From positions 1 to 49,229 of the forward strand of contig JAQIBJ010000103.1 of the NCBI GenBank assembly GCA_027859085.1: 49,229 bases of DNA, in the 5' to 3' direction. The translations under genes were made by a program, and so were the position numbers. The notes beneath the pieces are model-generated. The model worked only from the letters and a program-made list of their open reading frames with translations, was not told the DNA's origin and searched no databases. Position 1 is the first letter of the stretch, and each line of letters begins with the position of its first letter. Of this stretch, positions 33,537 to 41,625 are shown in pieces. This DNA comes from Mycoplasmatota bacterium. Lineage in GTDB: Bacteria > Bacillota_I > Bacilli_A > Izemoplasmatales > Hujiaoplasmataceae.

Positions 33537-34823
33537 TTATTGACTCGAATCTCTGTTTTCTAACATTAAGGCAAGTATGACTCGATCAGTATCTTTCATA
33601 CCTTCACTTGCCATTTTACCGACTGCAGTGATTGTATCATCTGCACTGTTTTTAAGTATACCTGATAAAGGATTATATTGTCTGTTCTCCATTGCGATGT
33701 GGTGTCCCAAAAATGAAGCTTCAAGTCCGGTAACTATTTTAGATGCACAAGAAGGTTTTGCGCCATCACATACCACACCAGATACATTGGCCAGCGAGTT
33801 TGTGATTGACATTTTAACTTGATCAATAGAGCCACCTTCTAAATATGTGATGGTTGCTCCACTAGATACTGTTGCGCTTATTGCACCACAGAAAGCTGAT
33901 AATCTGCCGATATAGCCTTTCTGGTAAATCGTTAATAGATTTGATAGTACAAGTGCGCGTAACATTTTATCTTCTGTCACGCCTAAATAATTAGCATATA
34001 TAATGATTGGTACAGAAGAAGCGATGCCTTGATTACCACTTCCAGAATTGGTGATGACTGGTAAAGAACATCCACTCATTCTAGCTTCAGATGCAGCGGC
34101 TGCATAGGCTTTGATTTTGCCGAAAATGGTTTTGTCGTGCTTAAGAATTGTTTTTCCAATTTCAACACCAAATTTTCCATGGATCCCTTTTTCAGCAATA
34201 GCCATATTATTATTTATTTGACGTCTCAACACTTTTTCTAATAGTTTAGGGTCTGCATTATCAGCGAAGTTAATAATGCCTTCTATAGTTAAAAAAGAGC
34301 GGTCTGTCTCAACGCCGAAGTATTCTTCCTTAACGTTATCTTTTTCAAATAATACTTGATCATTTTTAGTGATTTTAACAATATTTGTATGTAGATTTTT
34401 TATTTCAATGATTACATAATCATTTTTGTTTTCTGCTTTTAATGTAAAATGCAAATTTAGATTGGTATCTAATAGAGTTGTTTTAACTATTTTTTTTAAA
34501 ATATAGCGATGAATTGATTTTAAGTCCTCTTCGGTAATGTTAGAAATAACTTCTAAATCTAAAGAACTATCTCCACCAATCATGCCAGCAATAGCAGAAG
34601 CTTCAATACCAACAAGATTTCCTGTGTTTGGAACGGTAACACATCTAATATTTTTTATTAAATTACCGCTTGCAGATACCACTATCTTTTCTGGCATACA
34701 ACCGAGGACTTCTCTTGCTTTTGCAGATGCATAAGCAATAGCAATTGGTTCAGTACATCCTTTTGCAGGAACCAACTCTTCTTCCAAAATCTGATAAAAT
34801 TTATCTTCGTAGTTCATTGACAT
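33537..34823 (-). CDS. cyuA: CyuA/YhaM-type L-cysteine desulfidase (UPF0597)
   Basis: Splits L-cysteine to pyruvate, ammonia and sulfide using an iron-sulfur cluster. The 428 residues match the UPF0597/serine-dehydratase-alpha fold: VPAKGCTEPIAIAYA at the N-terminus, ITNSGSGNQGIASSVP, and GVVCDGAKPSCASK. Cysteines C23, C312, C352 and C359 have the pattern expected of the cluster site. L-serine dehydratase is the related alternative, but the lone alpha-like subunit favours desulfidase. Together with the PatB-type lyase at the right end, it gives this organism two routes to release sulfide from cysteine-like thiols. Confidence 0.88.
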   Translation of the reverse strand: MSMNYEDKFYQILEEELVPAKGCTEPIAIAYASAKAREVLGCMPEKIVVSASGNLIKNIRCVTVPNTGNLVGIEASAIAGMIGGDSSLDLEVISNITEEDLKSIHRYILKKIVKTTLLDTNLNLHFTLKAENKNDYVIIEIKNLHTNIVKITKNDQVLFEKDNVKEEYFGVETDRSFLTIEGIINFADNADPKLLEKVLRRQINNNMAIAEKGIHGKFGVEIGKTILKHDKTIFGKIKAYAAAASEARMSGCSLPVITNSGSGNQGIASSVPIIIYANYLGVTEDKMLRALVLSNLLTIYQKGYIGRLSAFCGAISATVSSGATITYLEGGSIDQVKMSITNSLANVSGVVCDGAKPSCASKIVTGLEASFLGHHIAMENRQYNPLSGILKNSADDTITAVGKMASEGMKDTDRVILALMLENRDSSQ

Positions 34824-34930
34824 CTTAGATACCTCTTTTTTTCATATCGATAATACGATATTAGCATAGTAAAATACCAATGTCAATCATTGCAGAGGCT
34901 TTTAATCTTACTTTATATTTTTGTCTTTTA

Positions 34931-34939
34931 TGATATAAT
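34931..34939 (+). promoter_or_regulatory. Extended -10 promoter of gltX
   Basis: TGATATAAT with core 34934-34939; no clear -35. Confidence 0.55.
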
Positions 34940-34979
34940 ATTATCGTTATACTTTAGTATGAGAGGAGTTATAAAATAG

Positions 34980-36635
34980 ATGAATAATAAATTAAATGAG
35001 ATTGCAAATGTAGTTTTTCCTGATATTCATTTGACAATCAAAGATCTAGAAAGAAAATATCCCAAAAGGAATCTTTCAGAAGATGCAATTGTGACTAGAT
35101 TCGCACCAAGTCCAACTGGATTTTTACATACCGGCTCTTTGTTTACATCTTTAGTGAGTTACAGATTCGCGAAACAAACTGATGGTGTATTTTTCTTAAG
35201 ATTAGAAGACACTGATCAAAAAAGAGAAATTAAAGGATCTGGCGATAAGGTTGTAGAGCAATTAGAAACGTTTGGAATTGTACCTGATGAAAGTTATTTA
35301 GATGAATTTACTGCTTATGGCCCATTGGTTCAATCTCAAAGAAAAGACATTTACCACACAGTCATTAAAGCAATGATTGCGAGTGGTGATGCTTATCCAT
35401 GTTTTTGTACCCATGAAGAATTGGCTGAAACTAGAAAATACCAAGAAGAGAATAAATTATTACCTGGATATTATGGTGAATTTGCGACTTGTAAACATTT
35501 AGATGAAAAAGAAGTTTTAAAGCGTTTAAACAATGATGAAGATTACGTTGTCAGATTTAAATCTAATGGCAAAGCAGATAAAAGAGTTAGTTTTAAAGAT
35601 GCCATTAGAGGTGTGATAGAATTTCCTGAAAATATTCTTGATATTGTCATCATGAAAAGTGATAAGTTGCCAACCTATCATTTCGCCCATGTTGTTGATG
35701 ACCACTTTATGAGAACGACTCATATTACTAGAGGTGAAGAATGGATGTCCTCTGCACCAATTCATTTGGAAATGTTTGATCGCTTAAATTGGCAACGACC
35801 AATTTATGCTCACTATCCTGTTATCATGAAATTAGATGATGGAAAAAGAAGAAAACTTTCAAAACGAAAAGATGAAGAAGCGAGTGTTGATTTTTTCTTA
35901 GAAAAAGGATATCCAATTGAAGGCTTTATTGATTATTTAATGACTTTAGCCAATAGTAATTTTGAAGAATGGCGGATTCAAAATCCTGGAGCCAATGTTT
36001 ACGATTTTGAATTATCATTTAATAAAATGAGTTTAGATGGAGCACTCTTTGATATTGAAAAAATTAAATCAATTTCTAAAGATAGATTATCGTTAATGGA
36101 TGCGACAACATTCACTGATAAGGCATTGGAATATGCAAAGCAATATGAGCCTAAATTACAAGAATTAATTGAGATAGATAGACAGTATTTTGAATCGATC
36201 ATCAATATTGGTAGAGATCAGAAAAAACCGAGAAAAGATCATGAAAAATACAGCGATGTCTTTGACTTTGTTAGTTTTATGTATGATAAGTATTTCTATG
36301 AAATGATACAGGCATTACCTTTTAATGATAGTTTTGAACGCTCATTGATTAAAGATATCCTGGATGAATATATTAAAGACACAGGGCTTAGTTTAGAGCA
36401 AAACGAGTGGTTTAATAATTTAAAAGATAAAGCTGTGAGTAGAAATTTTGCAGCTAGGCCAAAAGATTTTAAGAAAAATCCTGGTGATTATATAGGTCAT
36501 GTTGGCGATTATGCTGAAATCATTCGTGTCGCAGCTTGCGGAAAACCAGACACCCCTAATTTTTATGATATTTTAAAAATATTAGGTGAAGAGCGTGTTA
36601 TAGAGCGAATTAAATACACGAAAAACTTATTATAA
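34980..36635 (+). CDS. gltX: Glutamyl-tRNA synthetase, long clostridial form
   Basis: Charges tRNA with glutamate. The 551 residues have a 40-residue N-terminal extension before APSPTGFLHTGSL (HIGH motif at H50-T-G) and the KMSKS loop KLSKR at 292-296. A zinc-type pair, C141-F-C143, and C171 lie in the inserted domain. The extension and length match the longer clostridial GltX type. No glutaminyl-tRNA synthetase is seen here, so whether it also charges tRNA-Gln cannot be judged. The ATG is 11 bases after GAGGAG, a wide spacing. Confidence 0.95.
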   Translation: MNNKLNEIANVVFPDIHLTIKDLERKYPKRNLSEDAIVTRFAPSPTGFLHTGSLFTSLVSYRFAKQTDGVFFLRLEDTDQKREIKGSGDKVVEQLETFGIVPDESYLDEFTAYGPLVQSQRKDIYHTVIKAMIASGDAYPCFCTHEELAETRKYQEENKLLPGYYGEFATCKHLDEKEVLKRLNNDEDYVVRFKSNGKADKRVSFKDAIRGVIEFPENILDIVIMKSDKLPTYHFAHVVDDHFMRTTHITRGEEWMSSAPIHLEMFDRLNWQRPIYAHYPVIMKLDDGKRRKLSKRKDEEASVDFFLEKGYPIEGFIDYLMTLANSNFEEWRIQNPGANVYDFELSFNKMSLDGALFDIEKIKSISKDRLSLMDATTFTDKALEYAKQYEPKLQELIEIDRQYFESIINIGRDQKKPRKDHEKYSDVFDFVSFMYDKYFYEMIQALPFNDSFERSLIKDILDEYIKDTGLSLEQNEWFNNLKDKAVSRNFAARPKDFKKNPGDYIGHVGDYAEIIRVAACGKPDTPNFYDILKILGEERVIERIKYTKNLL

Positions 36636-36689
36636 AAAATTTTCTAAAAAATAAAAGTTTTTTCACTATACAAATATCAGTTTATCTTG

Positions 36690-36695
36690 TATAAT
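36690..36695 (+). promoter_or_regulatory. -10 element upstream of nrdJ
   Basis: TTGTATAAT, with TATAAT at 36690-36695, is an extended -10 lying before a terminator-like hairpin. No strong -35 is seen. Confidence 0.5.
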
Positions 36696-36715
36696 AAATA
36701 CAATTAATTGTTTTT

Positions 36716-36747
36716 AAAATACAGGTGATCAAACTGGTATTTTTTTT
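36716..36747 (+). terminator. Terminator-like hairpin in the nrdJ leader
   Basis: AAAATAC pairs with GTATTTT (36737-36743) around an AG/CT inner step and a 9-base loop. The T run from 36740 to 36747 makes it a good intrinsic terminator. It lies 80 bp after gltX and downstream of a -10 element, only 24 bp before the nrdJ start. It may end gltX transcription, attenuate nrdJ, or both. Confidence 0.65.
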
Positions 36748-36771
36748 ATAAAATTAAAAGGGGGATATAGG

Positions 36772-38958
36772 ATGTTTGTTGTTAAAAGGAATGGTGTGAA
36801 AGAAAAATTTGATAAGAAAAAAATTACAGATGCAATGTATAAAGCTTATCGAAGTGTAGGAAATAAAAAATCTAAAGCACAATGTACAGAGTATGCAAAG
36901 AAAATCTGCGAAGAATTGGAAAGTGTTGAAGAAGTTACTGTTGAAAAAATCCAAGACACTGTAGAACTTTTCTTAATGGAAATTAAGGATTACGAAGTTG
37001 CGAAAGCTTACATTAAATATAGAGAGAAGCAAAGATTAGATCGGGAAAATCCATGGGGTGATAACGATGAACGTCAGGATTTAATTCTTCAAAAATACTT
37101 GTTAACAAATGAATCTAAAAGGGATTTTCTTAAAAGAGTGTCTTTTAAAAGACCTGCTTTACAGAAAATATTAAGACATAAAGAAGCTATCTTTGCTGGC
37201 AGAAATTTATACGCTATTGGTAGAGATGGCAATATTACTGGAAGTAATTGCTATGTAACTGAAGACCCTAAAGATAGTTTGGAAAGTATCTATAAGGTGG
37301 ATTACCAAATTGCTAGAACTTATAGCTATGGTGGTGGACAAGGTATGAATCTTTCAAATATCCGTCCTAAAGGTGCAAAAGTTAATAACAGTTCTAATAC
37401 GACACCTGGCGTCATGGTTTTTGCTGAAAAATACTCACATACAACTTTAAACACCCAACAAGAAAGTAGACGTGGTGCGTTGATGTTGGTGTTAAATGTT
37501 GATCATCCTGACATCATTGATTTTATTACAACCAAATTAGATTTAACTAAAATTAACGGAGCGAATATCTCAGTTGCTTTATCAGATGGATTTATGAAAG
37601 CTGTCGAAGCAGATGATATATGGTCAATGAGATACAAAACCCCTTATGAAGATATACTTAAACAAGTAAAAGCAAGAGATTTATTAGAGTTGATCAGTTA
37701 TTCAGCACATACGATGGGTGATCCAGGTATTATGTTTATTGATCATATGAATGACTATCATTTAATGAGTGAATATGATGATGTGAAGTTTACCGCAACA
37801 AATCCTTGTGGGGAACAACCATTAATGGCTCATGGTTCTTGTAACTTAGCTAGTGTTAATATTAACGCATTCGTTAAAAATCCTTTCACTGCAGATGCAA
37901 TCTTTAATTGGGAACGATTCGACCACGTTGTAGAAGAAATGATATGGTCGTTAGATGAATTATTAACGATGCTAGGGGATAGACATGCATTAAAAGAACA
38001 AAGAGAACATGTTAAAAAATATAGAGAAGTTGGACTTGGTGTGATGGGCTTGGCTGATTTGGCTTTAAGTTTAAGGATGCCTTATGGTTCGGATGAGTTT
38101 ATTTCTTTTCTTGATGAGTTAATGAGTCGTATGATTAATCAAGCGGCAATTGCAAGTGCACTTAATGCTAAAGATAAGGGTACTTTCCCAGAGTATGATT
38201 ATGGGAAAATATCATCTTCTACATTCTATAAAACAGTCATTAAACCAGAAACAGATGAAATTATTAAAAAATATGGATTAAGAAATTCTAGATTACTAAG
38301 CATTGCGCCAACAGGTTCTATTAGTAATATCTTAGGCGTTAGTGGAGGAGTAGAACCATATTTCCAAATTAACTATACAAGAAGAATCATTTCGATGTTC
38401 GAACAAGAGAAGAAAATTACTGTTTGGGAAAAAACACCTTTAGCAATGGCTAAAACATTAGATATCGAACCAAGTGAATTACCTGAATGGACAAGAATCA
38501 CTTCTCAAAACATTAGTTTCCAAGAAAGAGCCGAAGTTCAATCGACCATTCAAAAATACGTAGATACAGCCATTTCCTCTACATTTAATTTGCCGAATAG
38601 TGCAAATGTAGAAGATGTTATGGATATTTATATGACAGCCTGGAAAAAAGGCCTAAAAGGTGCTACTGTCTTTAGAGATTGTTGTGCGAAAATAGGAATA
38701 TTATCTGGTGTTACAGAAGATACAACTGATTTAAATCCAGCAACTCCACCAAAATTTGATGTGGATGAAAAATGGACAAATCTTGTTACGAATAAAGTCA
38801 AAGAATACCAAACACATGTTGTGATTGAAGACACAGTTTATAAGCCAAAGAGATTTGAAAAAGAATTATGTCCACTGTGTAAATCAGTACTTGTAAAAAA
38901 AGAAGGATGTATTCAATGTTCAAATAATGATTGTGATTATGAAAAATGTGCAATTTAA
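36772..38958 (+). CDS. nrdJ: Adenosylcobalamin-dependent class II ribonucleotide reductase
   Basis: Makes deoxyribonucleotides from ribonucleotides with B12 as radical source. The 728 residues start with an ATP-cone (1-90, VVKRNGVKEKFDKKKITDAM), the allosteric activity switch. The catalytic barrel has C160 (GSNCYV), thiyl-radical C346 in NPCGEQP, and C357 (GSCNLASVN). The C-terminal tail CPLC...CIQC plus CDYEKC resembles the zinc/redox tail of NrdJ. There is no NrdF-like partner or glycyl-radical motif, which supports class II. AAGGGGG precedes the ATG. It implies cobalamin uptake or synthesis, not seen in this window. Confidence 0.93.
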   Translation: MFVVKRNGVKEKFDKKKITDAMYKAYRSVGNKKSKAQCTEYAKKICEELESVEEVTVEKIQDTVELFLMEIKDYEVAKAYIKYREKQRLDRENPWGDNDERQDLILQKYLLTNESKRDFLKRVSFKRPALQKILRHKEAIFAGRNLYAIGRDGNITGSNCYVTEDPKDSLESIYKVDYQIARTYSYGGGQGMNLSNIRPKGAKVNNSSNTTPGVMVFAEKYSHTTLNTQQESRRGALMLVLNVDHPDIIDFITTKLDLTKINGANISVALSDGFMKAVEADDIWSMRYKTPYEDILKQVKARDLLELISYSAHTMGDPGIMFIDHMNDYHLMSEYDDVKFTATNPCGEQPLMAHGSCNLASVNINAFVKNPFTADAIFNWERFDHVVEEMIWSLDELLTMLGDRHALKEQREHVKKYREVGLGVMGLADLALSLRMPYGSDEFISFLDELMSRMINQAAIASALNAKDKGTFPEYDYGKISSSTFYKTVIKPETDEIIKKYGLRNSRLLSIAPTGSISNILGVSGGVEPYFQINYTRRIISMFEQEKKITVWEKTPLAMAKTLDIEPSELPEWTRITSQNISFQERAEVQSTIQKYVDTAISSTFNLPNSANVEDVMDIYMTAWKKGLKGATVFRDCCAKIGILSGVTEDTTDLNPATPPKFDVDEKWTNLVTNKVKEYQTHVVIEDTVYKPKRFEKELCPLCKSVLVKKEGCIQCSNNDCDYEKCAI

Positions 38959-38963
38959 ATACT

Positions 38964-38990
38964 AAGGTGTTGATTTTCAACACCTTTTAT
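38964..38990 (+). terminator. Terminator of nrdJ
   Basis: AAGGTGTTGA-TTT-TCAACACCTT followed by a T-rich tail. Confidence 0.85.
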
Positions 38991-38992
38991 TT

Positions 38993-39020
38993 TTGAATAA
39001 CAAAATTCTTATGTTATAAT
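38993..39020 (+). promoter_or_regulatory. Promoter of the AEC transporter gene
   Basis: TTGAAT (38993-38998), 16 bp, TATAAT (39015-39020) with TG extension. Confidence 0.7.
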
Positions 39021-39055
39021 TATCGTGTTTGAAATTTACAATTAAGGGTGAGTTT

Positions 39056-40066
39056 ATGGAGACATTATTATTTGCTATAACTGCTGTATTACCGATTATC
39101 ATTTTAATGGCAATTGGTTATTTCTTAAAACACATAAAATTTCTTAGTGATGAATTCTTAGTAGTTGCTAATAAATTTGTTTATAGAATTTCTTTACCGG
39201 CTTTATTATTTTATAATATTTATAAAATAGAATCATTTAGCGCAATAGAATGGAACCATGTTTGGTTTGCGAGCGCAGGGATTGTCTTTTTATTTGTTTT
39301 AGGGATGATTCTTGTAAAATTAATGATTCCAGATGAAAAGCAAAAAGGAGTTATTGTTCAAGTTATTTTTAGAGCAAATTTTGTAATTATTGGTGTGCCG
39401 CTTGCTCAAGCAATAGGCGGTGAACAAGCCGTCATTAATCTTTCAATGATATCGGCCATTGCTATTCCCTTGATGAATATCTTAAGCGTAATCGCATTAA
39501 CAATATATGTTCACAACGAAGAAAGTGGACAAATTAAAAGTACACTTGTCAAAATCATAAAAAACCCTTTAATTATTGGTATATTTTTAGCATTACTAGT
39601 CCTATATATTAGAAGTTTCATCCCGCTCAATGATTTAGGAGAACCTGTTTTTATGATGCAAAACCAGCTTAAGTTTATTTTTCTACCAATTCAATGGTTG
39701 GCTCAAACCACTTCACCATTAGCCTTGATAGTTCTCGGTGGTACTTTTGAATTTTATGTAATAAAGCATTTATCAAGACAAATATTTATTGGTACTGTTA
39801 TGAGAGCATTTTTCGCTCCATTAATTGTTCTAAGTGCTGCGGTTATCATCGATCAATATTCAGAATATTTTAATTTTAATTATTTGGTTTATCCAGCGTT
39901 TATTGCTTTGTTTGCGTCACCAACAGCAATCACTGGAGCAGTTATGGCAAAAGAGATGGGTAATGATTCTGATTTAGCAAATCAATGTGTTGTTTGGACA
40001 ACAATTGTGTCAATTTTCTCAATTTTCTTAACTGTTTTAATTTTAAGGTTTGCAGGTATATTATAA
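39056..40066 (+). CDS. AEC (auxin efflux carrier)-family transporter
   Basis: A 336-residue membrane protein with about ten segments in two halves. The start ITAVLPIIILMAIGYFLKHI, RISLPALLFYNIYK and the C-terminal ASPTAITGAVMAKEMG are typical of the AEC family, whose bacterial members export malate, malonate or other anions. The substrate is not readable. The ATG at 39056 follows AAGGGTGAG; the TTG nine codons upstream is rejected because it precedes the ribosome site. Single-gene unit. Confidence 0.88.
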   Translation: METLLFAITAVLPIIILMAIGYFLKHIKFLSDEFLVVANKFVYRISLPALLFYNIYKIESFSAIEWNHVWFASAGIVFLFVLGMILVKLMIPDEKQKGVIVQVIFRANFVIIGVPLAQAIGGEQAVINLSMISAIAIPLMNILSVIALTIYVHNEESGQIKSTLVKIIKNPLIIGIFLALLVLYIRSFIPLNDLGEPVFMMQNQLKFIFLPIQWLAQTTSPLALIVLGGTFEFYVIKHLSRQIFIGTVMRAFFAPLIVLSAAVIIDQYSEYFNFNYLVYPAFIALFASPTAITGAVMAKEMGNDSDLANQCVVWTTIVSIFSIFLTVLILRFAGIL

Positions 40067-40067
40067 A

Positions 40068-40100
40068 AAAATAATTCCAACTTTATATTGGAATTATTTT
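40068..40100. terminator. Bidirectional terminator between AEC and VOC genes
   Basis: AAAATAATTCCAA-N7-TTGGAATTATTTT. The right arm contains the stop codon of the convergent VOC gene. Confidence 0.85.
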
Positions 40101-40936
40101 ATACTTAAATATATTTGTGTATCCTCAGGATCTCTTACGGATATACCTTCTGAGGTTTCTTCAAAGTTAATGTTTTGTTTCATGAGATTATCATAAGCTT
40201 CTTTGAATTTCTCACAAGTTGGATAAGTGATTGTAAAAGACTTCATTTTTTGTTCGCTATTTTTTGATTTCTTCCAAGAGTTTATGGCTATATGATGGTG
40301 ATAGTTTTTATCAGACATAAATACAGCGTCTCTTATACTCTCATTGATGATATTGAATCCAATAATTTTATTGTAAAACTCTTTGGTTTCCTCAAGTTTA
40401 TCGGCTTGAAGGTGTAAGTGACCTATAATAGAATCTACTGGTAAACTAGAAAATACTTCATGATCTTCAGTTGAGTAGTAGACGCCCTTGTAATCAAAGG
40501 GAAGTGTATCTATTTTGATTAATTTATCGTTGATATCCCAAGTGGAATCATCTTTGTCACAACTAATTTCAATGCCAAAGCCATCTGGATCTTGTAAATA
40601 TATGGCTTCGCTAACTGAATGATCAGCGGCGCCGTCGATTGGGATTTGTTGAGTGATTAAATGACGCAAGAATTTACCTAAATCATTTCTTGTTGGTAAA
40701 AGGATTGCGAAATGATAAATATTCATTTTACCTTTATTCATTATTTTGCTATCATCTTGGTGTAATCGAATGATTTCATTTTGCTGATCAACTGTAAATG
40801 CTATATAATCTTCATTTTCTTCTAATATATTAAAACCCAAACTTTTGGTATAAAATTCTTTACTAACTTTTAAGTTGCTGACTAAGAGATCTATTTTTGA
40901 TATATGAATAGCGTCTTTATGGTAATAATAAATCAT
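40094..40936 (-). CDS. Double VOC/glyoxalase-fold protein, CatE-like
   Basis: A 280-residue protein with two VOC domains. The first is about 10-125 (HISKIDLLVSNLKVSKEFY to LQDPDGFGIEIS), the second about 165-280 (IGHLHLQADKLEETKEFYNK to RDPEDTQIYLS). Metal-ligand candidates are H11 and a glutamate (IEIS) in the first domain; the second has the HHHIAINSW segment. It resembles Bacillus CatE/YfiE ring-cleaving dioxygenases, but glyoxalase or resistance roles are possible. AAGGAGG is five bases before the ATG. Confidence 0.8.
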   Translation of the reverse strand: MIYYYHKDAIHISKIDLLVSNLKVSKEFYTKSLGFNILEENEDYIAFTVDQQNEIIRLHQDDSKIMNKGKMNIYHFAILLPTRNDLGKFLRHLITQQIPIDGAADHSVSEAIYLQDPDGFGIEISCDKDDSTWDINDKLIKIDTLPFDYKGVYYSTEDHEVFSSLPVDSIIGHLHLQADKLEETKEFYNKIIGFNIINESIRDAVFMSDKNYHHHIAINSWKKSKNSEQKMKSFTITYPTCEKFKEAYDNLMKQNINFEETSEGISVRDPEDTQIYLSIK

Positions 40937-41031
40937 AAGCGCCTCCTTCTACTCATCATTATAACTAAAAGTATCATTATTTTCTTCTAATATGCTTAGT
41001 TAAATTATTTTTGTATAATTGAATAAAAAAC

Positions 41032-41060
41032 TTGCTTTTTTATTTAAACTTTGATAAGAT
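41032..41060 (+). promoter_or_regulatory. Promoter of the tRNA cluster
   Basis: TTGCTT (41032-41037), 17 bp, TAAGAT (41055-41060). About 70 bases of leader precede the first tRNA and can form a GATGC/GCATC stem. Confidence 0.6.
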
Positions 41061-41134
41061 ATATATCGGCCTTTGAATTAGGATATACGATGCCTTTACT
41101 TATACAGATGCATCATCCAACTATATGGCGATTT

Positions 41135-41211
41135 GCGCTCATAGCTCAATTGGATAGAGCGTTTGACTACGGATCAAGAGGTTTCGGGTTCGACTCCTGA
41201 TGGGCGCGCCA
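41135..41211 (+). tRNA. tRNA-Arg (ACG)
   Basis: A cloverleaf with acceptor GCGCTCA/TGGGCGC, a D-arm with GCTC/GAGC, and the anticodon loop CTACGGA giving ACG (read as ICG after editing). The T-arm contains GGTTCGACTCC. The gene encodes the CCA end. Confidence 0.95.
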
Positions 41212-41216
41212 GTATT

Positions 41217-41293
41217 CGGGAAGTAGCTTAGCTTGGTAGAGCGCCTGGTTTGGGACCAGGAGGTCGCAGGTTCAAATCCTGTCTTCCCGACCA
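41217..41293 (+). tRNA. tRNA-Pro (TGG)
   Basis: Acceptor CGGGAAG/CTTCCCG, anticodon stem CCTGG/CCAGG with loop TTTGGGA giving TGG, T-loop TTCAAAT, CCA encoded. It starts five bases after tRNA-Arg. Confidence 0.95.
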
Positions 41294-41304
41294 TTATAAC
41301 AACT

Positions 41305-41326
41305 AAGAGTAAGGGGACTTACTCTT
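41305..41326 (+). terminator. Hairpin between tRNA-Pro and tRNA-Cys
   Basis: AAGAGTAAG-GGGA-CTTACTCTT with a weak T tail. Only 12 bp separate it from tRNA-Cys, so it may terminate part of the transcripts or mark an RNA-processing site. Confidence 0.5.
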
Positions 41327-41338
41327 TATCTTTTATAT

Positions 41339-41412
41339 GGACCCTTAGCCAAGTGGTAAGGCACGGGACTGCAACTCCCCCACCGCCGGTTCAAATCCGG
41401 CAGGGTCCTCCA
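41339..41412 (+). tRNA. tRNA-Cys (GCA)
   Basis: Acceptor GGACCCT/AGGGTCC, anticodon loop CTGCAAC giving GCA, T-arm GCCGG/CCGGC with TTCAAAT, CCA encoded, 74 nt. Confidence 0.95.
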
Positions 41413-41438
41413 TTTTTACTTAGGATGGTTTAGTTGCT

Positions 41439-41466
41439 TTGAAATTAATTATTTAAATTGTATAAT
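41439..41466 (+). promoter_or_regulatory. Promoter of tRNA-Lys
   Basis: TTGAAA (41439-41444), 16 bp, TATAAT (41461-41466), eight bases before the mature 5' end. This makes tRNA-Lys transcribable on its own. Confidence 0.75.
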
Positions 41467-41474
41467 AAATTTAT

Positions 41475-41550
41475 GGAGGATTAGCTTAGTTGGTAGAGCA
41501 CCTGACTCTTAATCAGGGGGTCATCGGTTCGAATCCGATATCCTCCACCA
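41475..41550 (+). tRNA. tRNA-Lys (CTT)
   Basis: Acceptor GGAGGAT/ATCCTCC, anticodon stem CTGA/TCAG with loop CTCTTAA giving CTT, T-loop TTCGAAT, CCA encoded. Confidence 0.95.
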
Positions 41551-41564
41551 TATAATAATGAAAC

Positions 41565-41593
41565 AGTCGCTTCCGAAATGGAAGCGACTTTAT
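41565..41593 (+). terminator. Terminator of the tRNA cluster
   Basis: AGTCGCTTCC-GAAAT-GGAAGCGACT followed by TTATTT. Confidence 0.85.
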
Positions 41594-41625
41594 TTATAAA
41601 AACCAAAATTATTACATATATTTTT

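Noticed and set aside
36636-36771. Cobalamin riboswitch before the B12-dependent reductase
   Set aside because: The leader is far too short for the aptamer and no B12-box core is visible.
41233-41433. ORF of 66 codons across the tRNA region
   Set aside because: It runs through tRNA-Pro and tRNA-Cys, which are certain.
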